Positions 27,086 through 35,861 of a stretch of DNA of 63,719 nt are shown here, in pieces. The stretch is from positions 1 to 63,719 of the forward strand of contig CAYQJS010000032.1 in assembly GCA_964417895.1 (NCBI GenBank), in the 5' to 3' direction. Under the pieces are notes generated by a model. The model was not told the origin of the DNA. It did no database searches and was given only the letters and a program-made list of their open reading frames with translations. Numbering within the stretch: the stretch's first letter is position 1; every line of letters starts with the position of its first letter. The stretch is from CAYQJS01 sp964417895 (GTDB lineage Bacteria > Chloroflexota > UBA6077 > SHYK01). Both the position numbers and the translations under genes were made by a program.

Positions 27086-28000
27086 ATGCGCGCTAAAGAC
27101 TTCCTCTCGATCGACCAGCTAACCAGCGACGAGTTGGCACGCCTCATCGCCCGCGCGCTGGAGTTCAAGCACAACCCATTCCTGGCCCCCCAGCTGCTCC
27201 TCCATCGGACCATTGCTCTTCTGTTCCAGAAACCATCCTTGCGGACGCGGGTGTCCTTCGAGATTGCTGCCCTCCAGCTCGGCGGCCAAGGGGTGTACCT
27301 GTCACCCGCTGAGGTTGGCCTGGGCGAACGAGAAGGAGCCTCCGACGTCGCTCGCGTACTCAGTGGCTACGTGGACGGGATTGTCGCGCGGACCTTTCTG
27401 CATCGGGACATCGAGGGGCTCGCGCGCGCGGCAGCGGTTCCTGTCATCAACGGTCTCTCGGACCGGGGCCACCCCTGCCAGGTGCTGGCCGACCTCCTCA
27501 CCATGCGAGAGCGCTTCGGGCAGCTTCAGGGACTGACAGTGGCCTACATCGGAGATGGCAACAACGTGGCGCGATCGCTCGTGGAGGCCACCCCGTTGGC
27601 CGGCATCCGGCTTCGTGTCGCCACCCCGCCAGGCTACGAGCCAGACGCTTCAGCCGTCGCAGCAGCCCGCGCGGCAGACGGCACAGTCGAGATCGGCCAC
27701 GACGCCGCGACAGCTGTCCGCGACGCCGACGTCATCTACACGGACGCCTGGTTCAGCATGGGCCAGGAAGCCGAGCGGGAGGCTCGAAGCGACCTCTTCC
27801 CTCCGTACCGCGTAAGCGAAGAGTTAGTAGCACGGGCGCCTGCGCATGTGGTGGTCATGCATTGCCTCCCTGCGCACCGCGGCGAGGAGATCACTGATGA
27901 GGTAATCGAGGGACCTCACTCAGTCGTGTTCGAACAGGCGGCTAATCGCTTGCCGGTCCAAAAAGCCGTTCTGGAAGAGCTATTCGATGGAGAGCGCTAG
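27086..28000 (+). CDS. argF: Ornithine carbamoyltransferase
   Basis: 304 residues, normal length. It makes citrulline from ornithine and carbamoyl phosphate. HPCQVLADLLTM and the ornithine-site MHCLPAHRGEEI identify it as an ornithine enzyme rather than aspartate carbamoyltransferase. The carbamoyl-phosphate loop reads SLRTR instead of the common STRTR (codons TCC TTG CGG ACG CGG). The loop keeps its Ser and both Arg residues, so activity is expected. No other arginine genes are adjacent. Confidence 0.9.
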   Translation: MRAKDFLSIDQLTSDELARLIARALEFKHNPFLAPQLLLHRTIALLFQKPSLRTRVSFEIAALQLGGQGVYLSPAEVGLGEREGASDVARVLSGYVDGIVARTFLHRDIEGLARAAAVPVINGLSDRGHPCQVLADLLTMRERFGQLQGLTVAYIGDGNNVARSLVEATPLAGIRLRVATPPGYEPDASAVAAARAADGTVEIGHDAATAVRDADVIYTDAWFSMGQEAEREARSDLFPPYRVSEELVARAPAHVVVMHCLPAHRGEEITDEVIEGPHSVVFEQAANRLPVQKAVLEELFDGER

Positions 28001-28061
28001 CCGTGGGTGGTGAGGGGCCGCTGGGCACGGGCGCCCGACGCGCTCAGGGGATTTCCGCGTA

Positions 28062-28901
28062 ATGGAGTTCGCTGAGTTCCTGCTCGCCATCGCCCGCGGG
28101 TTCGACTTTCGAGCGGCGGTCGACATCGTCATCGTCGCCGGCATCGCCTACTGGCTGCTTTCCCTGATCCAGGGCACCACGGCCGTTGCGCTTCTGCGAG
28201 GGATCGTGCTGGTGTTTCTCGTCGGTTCTCTCGTCAGCAACGTCCTCGGCCTCGCGGTGCTGGCCTGGCTGCTGCGAAACGCGGTTCCAGCTCTCCTGGT
28301 TGCGATCCCGATCCTTTTCCAGCCCGAGCTGCGTCGCGCGCTCGAGGAAATCGGCCGCGCCGGGCGGCTCAGCCGGGCGGGGCCCGCCACCTCCAATCAG
28401 CGCACCATCGATATCGTGGCCACAGCCGCTGGGCGGCTCGCTGAGCGCAGCTGGGGTGCCCTCATCGTCCTAGAGCGACAGGATCGCCTCGGCGAATACG
28501 CCGACACGGGCGTAAGGCTCGACGGCGCGCTCTCCGTCGAGTTCTTGCTCAGCATCTTTTACCCGCACTCGCCACTCCACGACGGAGCGGTCATCGTGCG
28601 CGGCGACCGCATCCTTGCTGCCGCTTGCGTCCTTCCTCTCGCCGAAACCATCGAGACGGGACATCAGTTCGGGACGCGGCATCGGGCTGCTATCGGCATC
28701 ACTGAGAAGAGCGATGCGCTCAGCATCGTCGTATCGGAAGAGCGGGGTGAGGTCTCGATCAGCAACAACGGACGCATGGTTCGGAATTTTGACGAGCAGA
28801 AGCTCAGGCACTGGCTCCCCACTCTCTACAAAACCACAGCCACTGAGACCCTCACGATCCCCAGATTGTTCCGTCTGCGCACCCAATCTCGCGCGTCATG
28901 A
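28062..28901 (+). CDS. cdaA: Diadenylate cyclase, CdaA type
   Basis: 279 residues. Three hydrophobic segments (about residues 20-85) anchor the protein. The DAC domain follows with the two active-site motifs DGA (LHDGAVIVRGDRILAAA) and RHR (GTRHRAAIGITEKSDA). It condenses two ATP to cyclic di-AMP at the membrane. The next gene overlaps its stop by 4 bases and encodes a YbbR protein, the same pairing as cdaA-cdaR in Firmicutes, where the partner modulates the cyclase. Confidence 0.93.
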   Translation: MEFAEFLLAIARGFDFRAAVDIVIVAGIAYWLLSLIQGTTAVALLRGIVLVFLVGSLVSNVLGLAVLAWLLRNAVPALLVAIPILFQPELRRALEEIGRAGRLSRAGPATSNQRTIDIVATAAGRLAERSWGALIVLERQDRLGEYADTGVRLDGALSVEFLLSIFYPHSPLHDGAVIVRGDRILAAACVLPLAETIETGHQFGTRHRAAIGITEKSDALSIVVSEERGEVSISNNGRMVRNFDEQKLRHWLPTLYKTTATETLTIPRLFRLRTQSRAS

Positions 28902-30148
28902 ACGGCCTGCTGGCGCATCTCGATTTGACCCGTGGACTCCTCGCCCTTCTTCTCTCAGTAGCCCTCTTCGGTGTCGTACAGAGCGAGCGTAACCCCCCCG
29001 AGACAGGCAGCGTCGACACCCCGCTCGACATCGTGAACACACCGCCAGGATTGCTCATTGTCGGGAATCCCAGCGCGACGGCGGTCCAGGTACGAGTGAG
29101 CGCACCGCGAGAAAACTGGATCAGCATGCGTTCAGGCGCGGTGCGAGCGTCCGTCGATCTGAGCCGCGGGCTCCTCGGACCGCAGGACTACCCCGTTTCC
29201 GTGGACGTTCCGGATCCGCGGATCCGCGTTGTGGAAACGATCCCCTCGCGAGTCTCAGTTCAACTCGACGAGCGGCTCGAACGAGCGGTCCCCGTGCGAC
29301 TGCAGCTATCTGGCACGGTGCCCGTCGGCTACATCGCCGGCGACGCCGAGATCGAGCCAGCGACGGTCGACGTGACCGGTCCTGCCTCAGCCGTGCAGCA
29401 GATAGAGAGCGCTGCTGTCGAGCTGCGACTGGATGGGGTGACAGCCCCCGTCGACGGTCGTTACACCGCAGCACCGGTGGATGTGAACGGCGAAAGCATC
29501 AGCGCCGAGGGCCGCGGCCTGCGCCTGGCGCCACCCGCCGTGCGCGTTCGGATCCCGGTCAGCCAGCAGTTCGCCTCCAAATCCGTCGGCGTCCAACCCG
29601 TCATGTCCGGCAGCGTCAAAAGCGGCTACGTCATCGAGGGGGTCGCGACCGAACCTTCCGTGGTGACCATTGTCGGCGCGCCCCGGGTTGTCGGCCCCGC
29701 GACCTTCGCCGAGACCGAGCGAATTGACGTGACGGACGTCTCCTCGACGTTCACCCGTCAAGTAGCTCTCCTCGCCCCAGATGGTGTGTCAATGCTCCAG
29801 CAGGACGTGGCGCGGGTCACGGTGCGGGTTGCCCCCCTCGTGCTGATGCAGTCCTTTGCGACCGTGCCAGTGCCCGCGGGGCTCCCAAGCAATCTCCAGG
29901 TGGTCAGCTCGCTCCCTTCCGTGCAGGTGGTCTTTCAAGGGCCTGCCTCGACCTTGCAAGGCGTCGCCGCCGGCGATTTCCGCGCAACCGTCAATCTCGA
30001 GGGACTGACCGCCGGTACCCACCGCGCGACCGTTGACGTCGAGGCGCCCTCCGGAATATCGGTCCAATCCGTCAATCCTCGCGTCATCGCGGTGACGCTC
30101 GGCGAAAGCCCGCCAGTCGCGTCCGTCCGTCCGCAGGAGGCCGCGTAG
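28898..30148 (+). CDS. YbbR-domain protein, CdaR-like regulator of the cyclase
   Basis: 416 residues. One N-terminal membrane helix (RGLLALLLSVALFGVVQ) is followed by repeated YbbR-type beta domains; each unit ends with a pattern like V-x-G-P-x-S-x-V (VDVTGPASAVQQIESA, VTIVGAPRVVGP, VVFQGPASTLQGV). At least three to four repeats are visible. CdaR binds CdaA in Firmicutes and changes cyclic di-AMP output. The ATGA overlap with cdaA supports coupled synthesis. It ends 5 bases before der. Confidence 0.85.
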   Translation: MNGLLAHLDLTRGLLALLLSVALFGVVQSERNPPETGSVDTPLDIVNTPPGLLIVGNPSATAVQVRVSAPRENWISMRSGAVRASVDLSRGLLGPQDYPVSVDVPDPRIRVVETIPSRVSVQLDERLERAVPVRLQLSGTVPVGYIAGDAEIEPATVDVTGPASAVQQIESAAVELRLDGVTAPVDGRYTAAPVDVNGESISAEGRGLRLAPPAVRVRIPVSQQFASKSVGVQPVMSGSVKSGYVIEGVATEPSVVTIVGAPRVVGPATFAETERIDVTDVSSTFTRQVALLAPDGVSMLQQDVARVTVRVAPLVLMQSFATVPVPAGLPSNLQVVSSLPSVQVVFQGPASTLQGVAAGDFRATVNLEGLTAGTHRATVDVEAPSGISVQSVNPRVIAVTLGESPPVASVRPQEAA

Positions 30149-30153
30149 CCACC

Positions 30154-31470
30154 ATGGGGCGACCAATCGTCGCTCTCGTTGGTAGGCCCAACGTCGGCAA
30201 GTCAACGCTCTTCAACCGCCTCGTCGGCGGGCGGCTGGCGGTCGTGCACGAGACACCTGGCACGACCCGCGATCGTCTCTACGGCGAGGTGGAATGGCGG
30301 AGGCGGACGTTCGCACTGGTTGATACCGGCGGGATCGGGCTCGAGGAGACCAGCGACCTGGGCCGGAGCATCGTCGCGCAGGCAGCATCCGCCATGCGCG
30401 AAGCCGATGTCATCGTCTTCGTCACCGACGCGCGCTCCGGGCCTGTGCCTGCCGACGCCGACATCGCCGATCGTCTCCGTCGCTCGACCAAGCCCACAAT
30501 CCTGGTCGGGAACAAGGCGGACAACCCGAGGGAGCGCCTGCGGGCGGCGGACCTCTTCGAGCTTGGCCTTGGCGAGCCCATCACCGTTGCCGCAACCCAG
30601 GGCACGGGGACCGGCGACCTGCTGGATCGCATCGTCGACGAGCTGCCCGCCGAACCGGAGGAGGTCCCTGAGGCGGATGTCGTCGGCGTCGCGATCGTCG
30701 GTCGCCCGAACGTAGGGAAAAGCTCGCTCCTGAATGCCATTGCGGGGAGCGAGCGCGCCATCGTCAATGACGTGCCGGGGACCACACGCGATGCTATCGA
30801 CACATTGATCGAACGGGATGGCCAGCAACTGCTCCTCATCGACACAGCGGGGATACGCCGGCGGGGGAGGATCGAGCGTGGGATCGAGACCTATAGCGTC
30901 CTGCGAGCAATGCGTGCCATCGAGCGCGCAGACATCGCCATTGTCGTGCTCGACGCGGAGTCGGGTATCTCCGCGCAGGATGCGCATGTCGCTGGTTACG
31001 TTCACGACGCTGCCAAAGGTTGCGTCATCGCGGTAAACAAGTGGGACGTGGTCGACCGAACACCCGACGCCGGCGCCAGGCACCTCGAGACGGTGAGGAG
31101 CAGCCTTGGGTTTGTGGACTACGCCCCCGTCGTGTTCATCTCGGCGCGCACGGGCCTCAACGTCGGCCGCCTGCTGGACCGGGTGATGACAGTAGCTGGC
31201 GAGCGGGAAAGGCGTATCCCGACAGCTCAGGTGAGCGAGTTCTTCCGCGCGGCGGTGGCGTCACATCCTGCCAGCACCCGGGGAAAAGCGCTCAAGCTGC
31301 TCTACGCGACCCAGGCATCCATTCGCCCCCCGACGTTCGTGCTGTTCGTCAACGATCCGGCTATCGTGCACTTCTCGTACAAGCGCTACCTGGAGAACCA
31401 GGTCCGGCGAGAGTTCGGATTCGAGGGGTCGGGCATCCGCATCGTCTTGCGGGGACGCGCTGACCGCTAG
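30154..31470 (+). CDS. der: Ribosome biogenesis GTPase Der (EngA)
   Basis: 438 residues with two tandem GTPase domains. First: GRPNVGKSTLF, DTGGIG, NKAD. Second: GRPNVGKSSLL, DTAGIRRRG, NKWD. A C-terminal KH-like domain ends RREFGFEGSGIRIVLRGR. This double arrangement is unique to Der, which acts in maturation of the large ribosomal subunit. It lies immediately downstream of the YbbR gene. Confidence 0.96.
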   Translation: MGRPIVALVGRPNVGKSTLFNRLVGGRLAVVHETPGTTRDRLYGEVEWRRRTFALVDTGGIGLEETSDLGRSIVAQAASAMREADVIVFVTDARSGPVPADADIADRLRRSTKPTILVGNKADNPRERLRAADLFELGLGEPITVAATQGTGTGDLLDRIVDELPAEPEEVPEADVVGVAIVGRPNVGKSSLLNAIAGSERAIVNDVPGTTRDAIDTLIERDGQQLLLIDTAGIRRRGRIERGIETYSVLRAMRAIERADIAIVVLDAESGISAQDAHVAGYVHDAAKGCVIAVNKWDVVDRTPDAGARHLETVRSSLGFVDYAPVVFISARTGLNVGRLLDRVMTVAGERERRIPTAQVSEFFRAAVASHPASTRGKALKLLYATQASIRPPTFVLFVNDPAIVHFSYKRYLENQVRREFGFEGSGIRIVLRGRADR

Positions 31471-31916
31471 TCCGCGAGCGGCGGGCGCTCCAGATACCAG
31501 CGACCATCCTGATCGACCAAGGGGACGCGCGGGCCCGCACGCCACCGCTCGCCGCCGACCGCCTGCGTAACCTCCACGAATGTGGTGACCTCCTGAGGGC
31601 CCGCAGCCGCCCCTCTCAGGCGGTCGACGATCGAGGTCTGGCGAACAGCAACGCCCAGGACACGGTAGTCGTTGCCGAGACCATTCTCCACCAAGTCGAT
31701 CCATCGGCCCCGCCCCGACGGCGCGAGCTGCATCAACGCCGCCTCGGCATCGCCTGCCTCGAGGGCATTGAAGTAGCCGCGGACGACCGCCTCAGGGCTC
31801 GACGCTCGGCGCGGGGGGTCCAGCACCGCTGCCGCCAGTGAAATTACTGCCGCGAACCCGAGCAGCAGCATTCCGACCACCAGGCCGGCTTTCGACACGA
31901 GTGGCGCCCCCGCCAT
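31467..31916 (-). CDS. Membrane-anchored protein with NTF2/DUF4878-like domain
   Basis: The 149-residue protein has an N-terminal helix (GLVVGMLLLGFAAVISLAAAV) and then SPEAVVRGYFNALEAGDAEAAL, the typical start of NTF2-like or DUF4878-type lipocalin/steroid-isomerase folds. The rest fits the conical beta fold and ends with a DQDGRWYLERPP strand. The domain would lie outside the membrane. It overlaps the convergent der gene by 4 bases. Function unknown. Confidence 0.65.
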   Translation of the reverse strand: MAGAPLVSKAGLVVGMLLLGFAAVISLAAAVLDPPRRASSPEAVVRGYFNALEAGDAEAALMQLAPSGRGRWIDLVENGLGNDYRVLGVAVRQTSIVDRLRGAAAGPQEVTTFVEVTQAVGGERWRAGPRVPLVDQDGRWYLERPPLAD

Positions 31917-31947
31917 GGTCAGATTCCTGCGCGTAACTTATGTCGAG

Positions 31948-33543
31948 TCAAGTGGCGCTCGCTGGAGGCATCACCCTGTCGATTACGTCCTGAGCGCCGC
32001 CACCGCCTCTCCTGTCCACGAACAGTTCCTCGGCGGGAATCTCCTCCGGCGGAATGTAGACCTGGCGAAGCTGTTGGTGAATCTCCCAGCTCGCATCGGA
32101 CACACTCGCGGGGTCCGCACTCCGCTGGACGATCCGACGTTGTGCAGTCGCCTCATCGGACTCGGTCACGACGAGCAGAAAGTCCGCCCCGCAGCGGAGC
32201 GCAAGCTTGCGCACGAGCTGGCGCTGGAGCGGCGTGCTGAACGTCCCGTCGAGCACGACGGAGAGCCCGCGGCCCAGCCAGGCCGCGGCGTGGCGGCGGA
32301 GCGCGGCGTAGGTCGCCCGCGTGACCCACGGCTCGTACAGCCCGGCCCCGAACGCGGCATCGGCACGGTCCGTGGGTTGCATACCCGCCCGGCGTTTGCG
32401 CACGACGTCAGTCGAAAGGTGAACCAACCCCAACCGACTCGCCACGGCTCGCGCGAGCGTCGTCTTGCCACTGGCCGGCAGGCCCGACGTCACCACGAGT
32501 TGCGGGCGAGCGATTCCACCAGCGTAGGCCATCGCGAGATCGAAGTAGGAGCGGGCCTGGTCGATCAGGTCTACCTGCCCGTCGCGGGTCAAGTTACCCT
32601 GGCCCAGGCGCAAGCTCAGCACCTTACCGCGGACGAACGCCCGATAGCACTTGTAGAAACCCAGGAGCCGCGGCAGCTCGCCATCGCCTGAGCGCCGAAC
32701 GTACTCGTCGACGAACGCCCAGCCCAGGTCGGCACGGCCGGCATGATCGAGGTCCATGGCGAGAAAGGCGACCTCCGCGGCGACGTCCGCGCAACGATAG
32801 CGGGCGGAGAACTGGATGCAATCGAAGATGACGATGTCGCCATCGACGACGCAGATGCTCCCCGCGTGGAGGTCGCCGTGTCCATCGCGGATGCGGCCCT
32901 CGGCGACACGCCGGTCTAGCAGCTCGCGCTCGTCGTGAAGCATGCGCCCGACGTAGCGCTCGATCACCGCCAGCTCCCCGGCTGTGAGAGTGACTCCCAC
33001 GTGCGGCTGGATCTGCTCGAAGTTCTCCCGCCAGTTGGCCTCGACGTTGGCGTAGCCGCCGTAGGCGTCCACACCGGGACCCGTGGCCGCGGATCGATGA
33101 AATCTCGCCATGATGCGGCCGATGCGGCGAACGAGCTGCGAGGTAGCCCCTCCGCGTGCGAGGAGCGACGTGAGCATTCCTGGATCCGGGAGACGACGCA
33201 TCCAGACGGCGCGCTCGAGCGCGCGCCCCGGGCCGCCCACGAAGATTTGCCCGTCCCGCTCGACGACGTCCACCACGCCGAGGTAAGTGGATGGAGCGAG
33301 CCTGCGGTTGAGCCGGACTTCCGCTTCGGCGTCCGCGTTGCGCCGCTCGACGGTCGAGAAATCGAAGAACCCGAAGTTGACCGGCTTCTTGAGCTTGTAG
33401 GCGAACGGGCCCGCCAGGACGACCCAGGCGCCGTGAGTCTCCCTCAGCTGAAGATCGTCGGCCGGGTGTGGAAATGCCCCTGGGCGACGAAGCGCTTCGA
33501 TGACGTCGGCGGGGGCAGGTGCGGTGGCGACCTCGGCCCTCAT
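31948..33543 (-). CDS. Fused aminoglycoside-phosphotransferase-like and P-loop kinase protein
   Basis: About 531 residues. The N-terminal half has an APH-like kinase fold with AYKLKKPVNFGF, the catalytic DGHGDLHAGSICVVDGDIVIFDCIQF loop and a metal Asp. The C-terminal half is a P-loop kinase: TSGLPASGKTTLARAVASRLG (Walker A), LSTDVVRKR and LDGTFS. Fusions of this kind are conserved uncharacterised proteins (COG2187 joined to COG0645) and are not evidence of antibiotic resistance. ATG 33543 begins 30 residues after a longer possible start and fits the domain boundary. Confidence 0.82.
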   Translation of the reverse strand: MRAEVATAPAPADVIEALRRPGAFPHPADDLQLRETHGAWVVLAGPFAYKLKKPVNFGFFDFSTVERRNADAEAEVRLNRRLAPSTYLGVVDVVERDGQIFVGGPGRALERAVWMRRLPDPGMLTSLLARGGATSQLVRRIGRIMARFHRSAATGPGVDAYGGYANVEANWRENFEQIQPHVGVTLTAGELAVIERYVGRMLHDERELLDRRVAEGRIRDGHGDLHAGSICVVDGDIVIFDCIQFSARYRCADVAAEVAFLAMDLDHAGRADLGWAFVDEYVRRSGDGELPRLLGFYKCYRAFVRGKVLSLRLGQGNLTRDGQVDLIDQARSYFDLAMAYAGGIARPQLVVTSGLPASGKTTLARAVASRLGLVHLSTDVVRKRRAGMQPTDRADAAFGAGLYEPWVTRATYAALRRHAAAWLGRGLSVVLDGTFSTPLQRQLVRKLALRCGADFLLVVTESDEATAQRRIVQRSADPASVSDASWEIHQQLRQVYIPPEEIPAEELFVDRRGGGGAQDVIDRVMPPASAT

Positions 33544-33662
33544 GTGCGCTCCCCTGCGTCTACTGTAGCTATCCGCAGCCTCTCGCGCCATCAACGCGTG
33601 GTGAGGGCGCTGGCCATGCCCAGCAGCCGGCGCCATTGGGCTATCGCCGTGGCGGTGCCCCG

Positions 33663-34520
33663 TTAGGGAATCGCGAGCGCGTCCGCGAAGCGCAGGATGT
33701 GCTCCGCCACCAAATGGGGCTGCTCCTCCTGGACGTAGTGCGCTGCGCCGGGAATTGCCGCTCCCCGCACGTCATCCGCTGTCTCCCGCCATCGCTCCAG
33801 CACCGCGGCGGCCGCGGATGGGCCGCGCGCACCCCAGAGTACGCAGACGGGCACCCGGAGCTTCACCCCGTCCCGGGCCTCCTCCAGCCAGTGAGCCTGG
33901 TCCGCTTCCAGGCTACTCCGGTAATCGGCCAGCACCGCCTCCACGGACCCTGGCCGGCAGAACGCCTCCAGGTAATACTCGTGCTCCTCCCGGCTGAGGT
34001 GGGGATTGCGGTCCAGAAAGAGCGAGAAGAACAGGCGCGGGTTCTGGCCGATGATCGGCTCGGCGACGCCTCGCTGCCGAAAGAAGTCCATGTACCAGCC
34101 GCGTCCCGTCGAGTCGCGCGGGGCGAGGGAGCGGGCCCCGGCGGGCGTTGAGTCCAGGATCACCAGGCCGCGCACCCGGTCCGGGTGGTCCGTGGCCAGG
34201 CGCTGCGCTGTGGGTGCTCCCTTGTCATGCCCGAGCGCTATGAACTGGTCCCAGCCCATCTGGTTCACCAACTCGAGAGCGTCTCTCGCCATCGTGCCAT
34301 TGTCATACGACGCCGGGTCGGCGGGACGGTCTGAGTCGCCATACCCTCGCCGGTCGGGGGCAAGTACTGTAAAGCGCGATGTGAGGAGCGGCGTGACCTT
34401 GCTCCACACTTTCCGGTTGCGGGGAAAGCCGTGAAGCGCGACTAGCGGGTAACCGCCTCCCGTACAGTCATAGGCAATGCGGATTCCATTGACCCGAGCG
34501 TAGAGCGGCTCGCCATCCAC
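33663..34520 (-). CDS. Alpha/beta hydrolase with Asp nucleophile (dehalogenase/epoxide hydrolase type)
   Basis: The 285-residue protein has the oxyanion motif HGFPRNRKVW, DRRGYGDSDRP, and nucleophile Asp99 in GHDKGA, where most lipases and esterases have Ser. The GHD(R/K)GA elbow with HGFP is typical of haloacetate dehalogenases and epoxide hydrolases. A late His (GAAHYVQEE) completes the triad. It could cleave carbon-halogen or epoxide bonds of small acids. The substrate cannot be read from sequence. Confidence 0.8.
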   Translation of the reverse strand: MDGEPLYARVNGIRIAYDCTGGGYPLVALHGFPRNRKVWSKVTPLLTSRFTVLAPDRRGYGDSDRPADPASYDNGTMARDALELVNQMGWDQFIALGHDKGAPTAQRLATDHPDRVRGLVILDSTPAGARSLAPRDSTGRGWYMDFFRQRGVAEPIIGQNPRLFFSLFLDRNPHLSREEHEYYLEAFCRPGSVEAVLADYRSSLEADQAHWLEEARDGVKLRVPVCVLWGARGPSAAAAVLERWRETADDVRGAAIPGAAHYVQEEQPHLVAEHILRFADALAIP

Positions 34521-34642
34521 GTTCTCGCCTCCCGATTGGTGCTCACTTCCGACTTCTCATAAGACGGCCCACAGATTATCGGCCGGATGATTGACCCATA
34601 GCTCGGGGCCGGCCCCGCCGACGATCTTAGCTGGGCGTCGCG

Positions 34643-34811
34643 TCAAAACTCGATTCGATAGCGCATCTCGCGCAGCTCGACGCCGGGGCGCTGCTGCAGC
34701 TCTAGCAAGCGCCAGTCTGGTGAACCGTCCTCGGCACAGGGGTGGGCTAAAGGCAAACTGCCACTGCGCAACTCACTCTTTCTCTGCCTCCCACATCGCG
34801 TAGTCGCCCAT
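34643..34811 (-). pseudogene. Possible broken small gene
   Basis: Within an otherwise empty 434-base gap (34521-34954), the minus strand has an ATG at 34811 opening MGDYAMWEAEKE before a stop, while another frame continues with plausible coding sequence to 34643 (EDGSPDWRLLELQQRPGVEL, then REMRYRIEF). Joining the two would need at least one frameshift and loss of a stop. This may be a decayed gene for a protein of about 55 residues. No family is recognised. The rest of the gap shows nothing I can support. Confidence 0.25.
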
Positions 34812-34954
34812 GATCTCCCTTCGGGGAGGAATATCTCGCCGGGCCCATCCACGTCTAACTTGCGTCCAAAGGGCCCGCCGGATCGTTTTATAAAGCAGCC
34901 GTAGGTAAACGGCTCTGCTCGAACACAGTATTGCAGCTTCGGAGAAAGAAGTAG

Positions 34955-35662
34955 ATGTCGGGCCGGACGGTTCAAATTGCTCTGTTCACGGTGGCGTCGC
35001 TCATAGGCATAGTGGGGTACTCGTTGATGAGTTCGCCCGCGCCGGCCAGCGCGCCGATCCAGTCAGTGCCCATTCAGGGCCAGGCGTCTCCGAGCGGACA
35101 GGCGGCGGGCGGCGCTGCGGCGGCGGGACCCAGAGTGTTCGAGATTCAGCCTGACCAATCGGCCGCGCGGTTTATCGTTGACGAGATACTGCGCGGGTCA
35201 CCCAACACAGTGGTCGGCACCACGAACCAGGTCGCCGGTCAGATCTCGGTGAACCCAGCACAACCCACGGATGTCCAGGTGGGCACCATCCTCGTGAACG
35301 CGCGCACGCTCGCCACCGACGCCAGCCAGCGCAACAATGCGATGCGGCGCTTCATCCTCGAAACAGACAAGTATGAGTTCATCTCGTTCACGCCAACAGG
35401 AGTGCACGGCCTGCCCGCCAGCGCCAGCCTGGGGCAGCCCTACGCCATCCAGCTGGTCGGGGATCTCACTATCCGCGACGCGACCCGGCCGGCCGTGTTC
35501 GAGGTGACAGTGACACCTGTCTCGGCGAACCGGCTGGAGGGCAGGGCCGCCACAACGATTCGCTACGCCGACTGGGGCATCACCATCATCCAGGTGCCGT
35601 TCGTCGCCGGTGTCGGCAAGACGGTACGGTTAGAGCTCGATCTCGTGGCGACTGCCGCTTAA
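34955..35662 (+). CDS. YceI-family lipid-binding-like protein, membrane-anchored
   Basis: 235 residues. An N-terminal hydrophobic segment (IALFTVASLIGIVGYSLM) is followed by an Ala/Gly/Pro linker and the YceI domain: FEIQPDQSAARFIVDEIL, VGTTNQVAGQISVNP, DASQRNNAMRRFILETDKYEFI, then LVGDLTIRDATRPAVFEVTV. YceI proteins form an extended lipocalin-like barrel that binds polyprenoid-type lipids outside the cytoplasm. The ligand here is unknown. Confidence 0.88.
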   Translation: MSGRTVQIALFTVASLIGIVGYSLMSSPAPASAPIQSVPIQGQASPSGQAAGGAAAAGPRVFEIQPDQSAARFIVDEILRGSPNTVVGTTNQVAGQISVNPAQPTDVQVGTILVNARTLATDASQRNNAMRRFILETDKYEFISFTPTGVHGLPASASLGQPYAIQLVGDLTIRDATRPAVFEVTVTPVSANRLEGRAATTIRYADWGITIIQVPFVAGVGKTVRLELDLVATAA

Positions 35663-35726
35663 CGCGGCTTCTCCCTTCTTGCTACACTGCGGCTCGATTA
35701 TCGGGTCTTGCCGGATAGAAGCCGCG
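35663..35726. repeat. Long-loop inverted repeat after the YceI gene
   Basis: CGCGGCTTCT (35663-35672) and AGAAGCCGCG (35717-35726) are perfect 10-base inverted copies separated by 44 bases. The left arm begins at the YceI stop codon. In RNA this would close a large structured element. There is no U run, so it is not a standard terminator. Confidence 0.5.
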
Positions 35727-35768
35727 GCAGTGGAGAACGCAGGGAGGGAAGGCCACGGGTGAGCGCCA

Positions 35769-35861
35769 TGTCGCCAGAAGCCCACGTTCGCACTGCTCAG
35801 CTACCGGACGAAAAATACGGACTCAAGGACGGCGCTGGATACTGGCAACCCTACAGTTGAA
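35769..35861 (+). CDS. Possible 30-residue small protein
   Basis: ATG 35769 opens a 30-codon frame (MSPEAHVRTAQLPDEKYGLK, then DGAGYWQPYS) ending in TGA. A purine-rich stretch (GGGAGGGAAGG) lies about 17 bases upstream, somewhat far for a ribosome binding site. The 3' end overlaps the convergent luciferase-like gene. No similarity is recognised, and it may be a remnant or chance frame. Confidence 0.25.

Noticed and set aside
35740..35760. GGGAAGGCC stretch resembling part of a cobalamin riboswitch
   Set aside because: The other conserved B12-box elements and pairing arms are absent, and no cobalamin gene follows.
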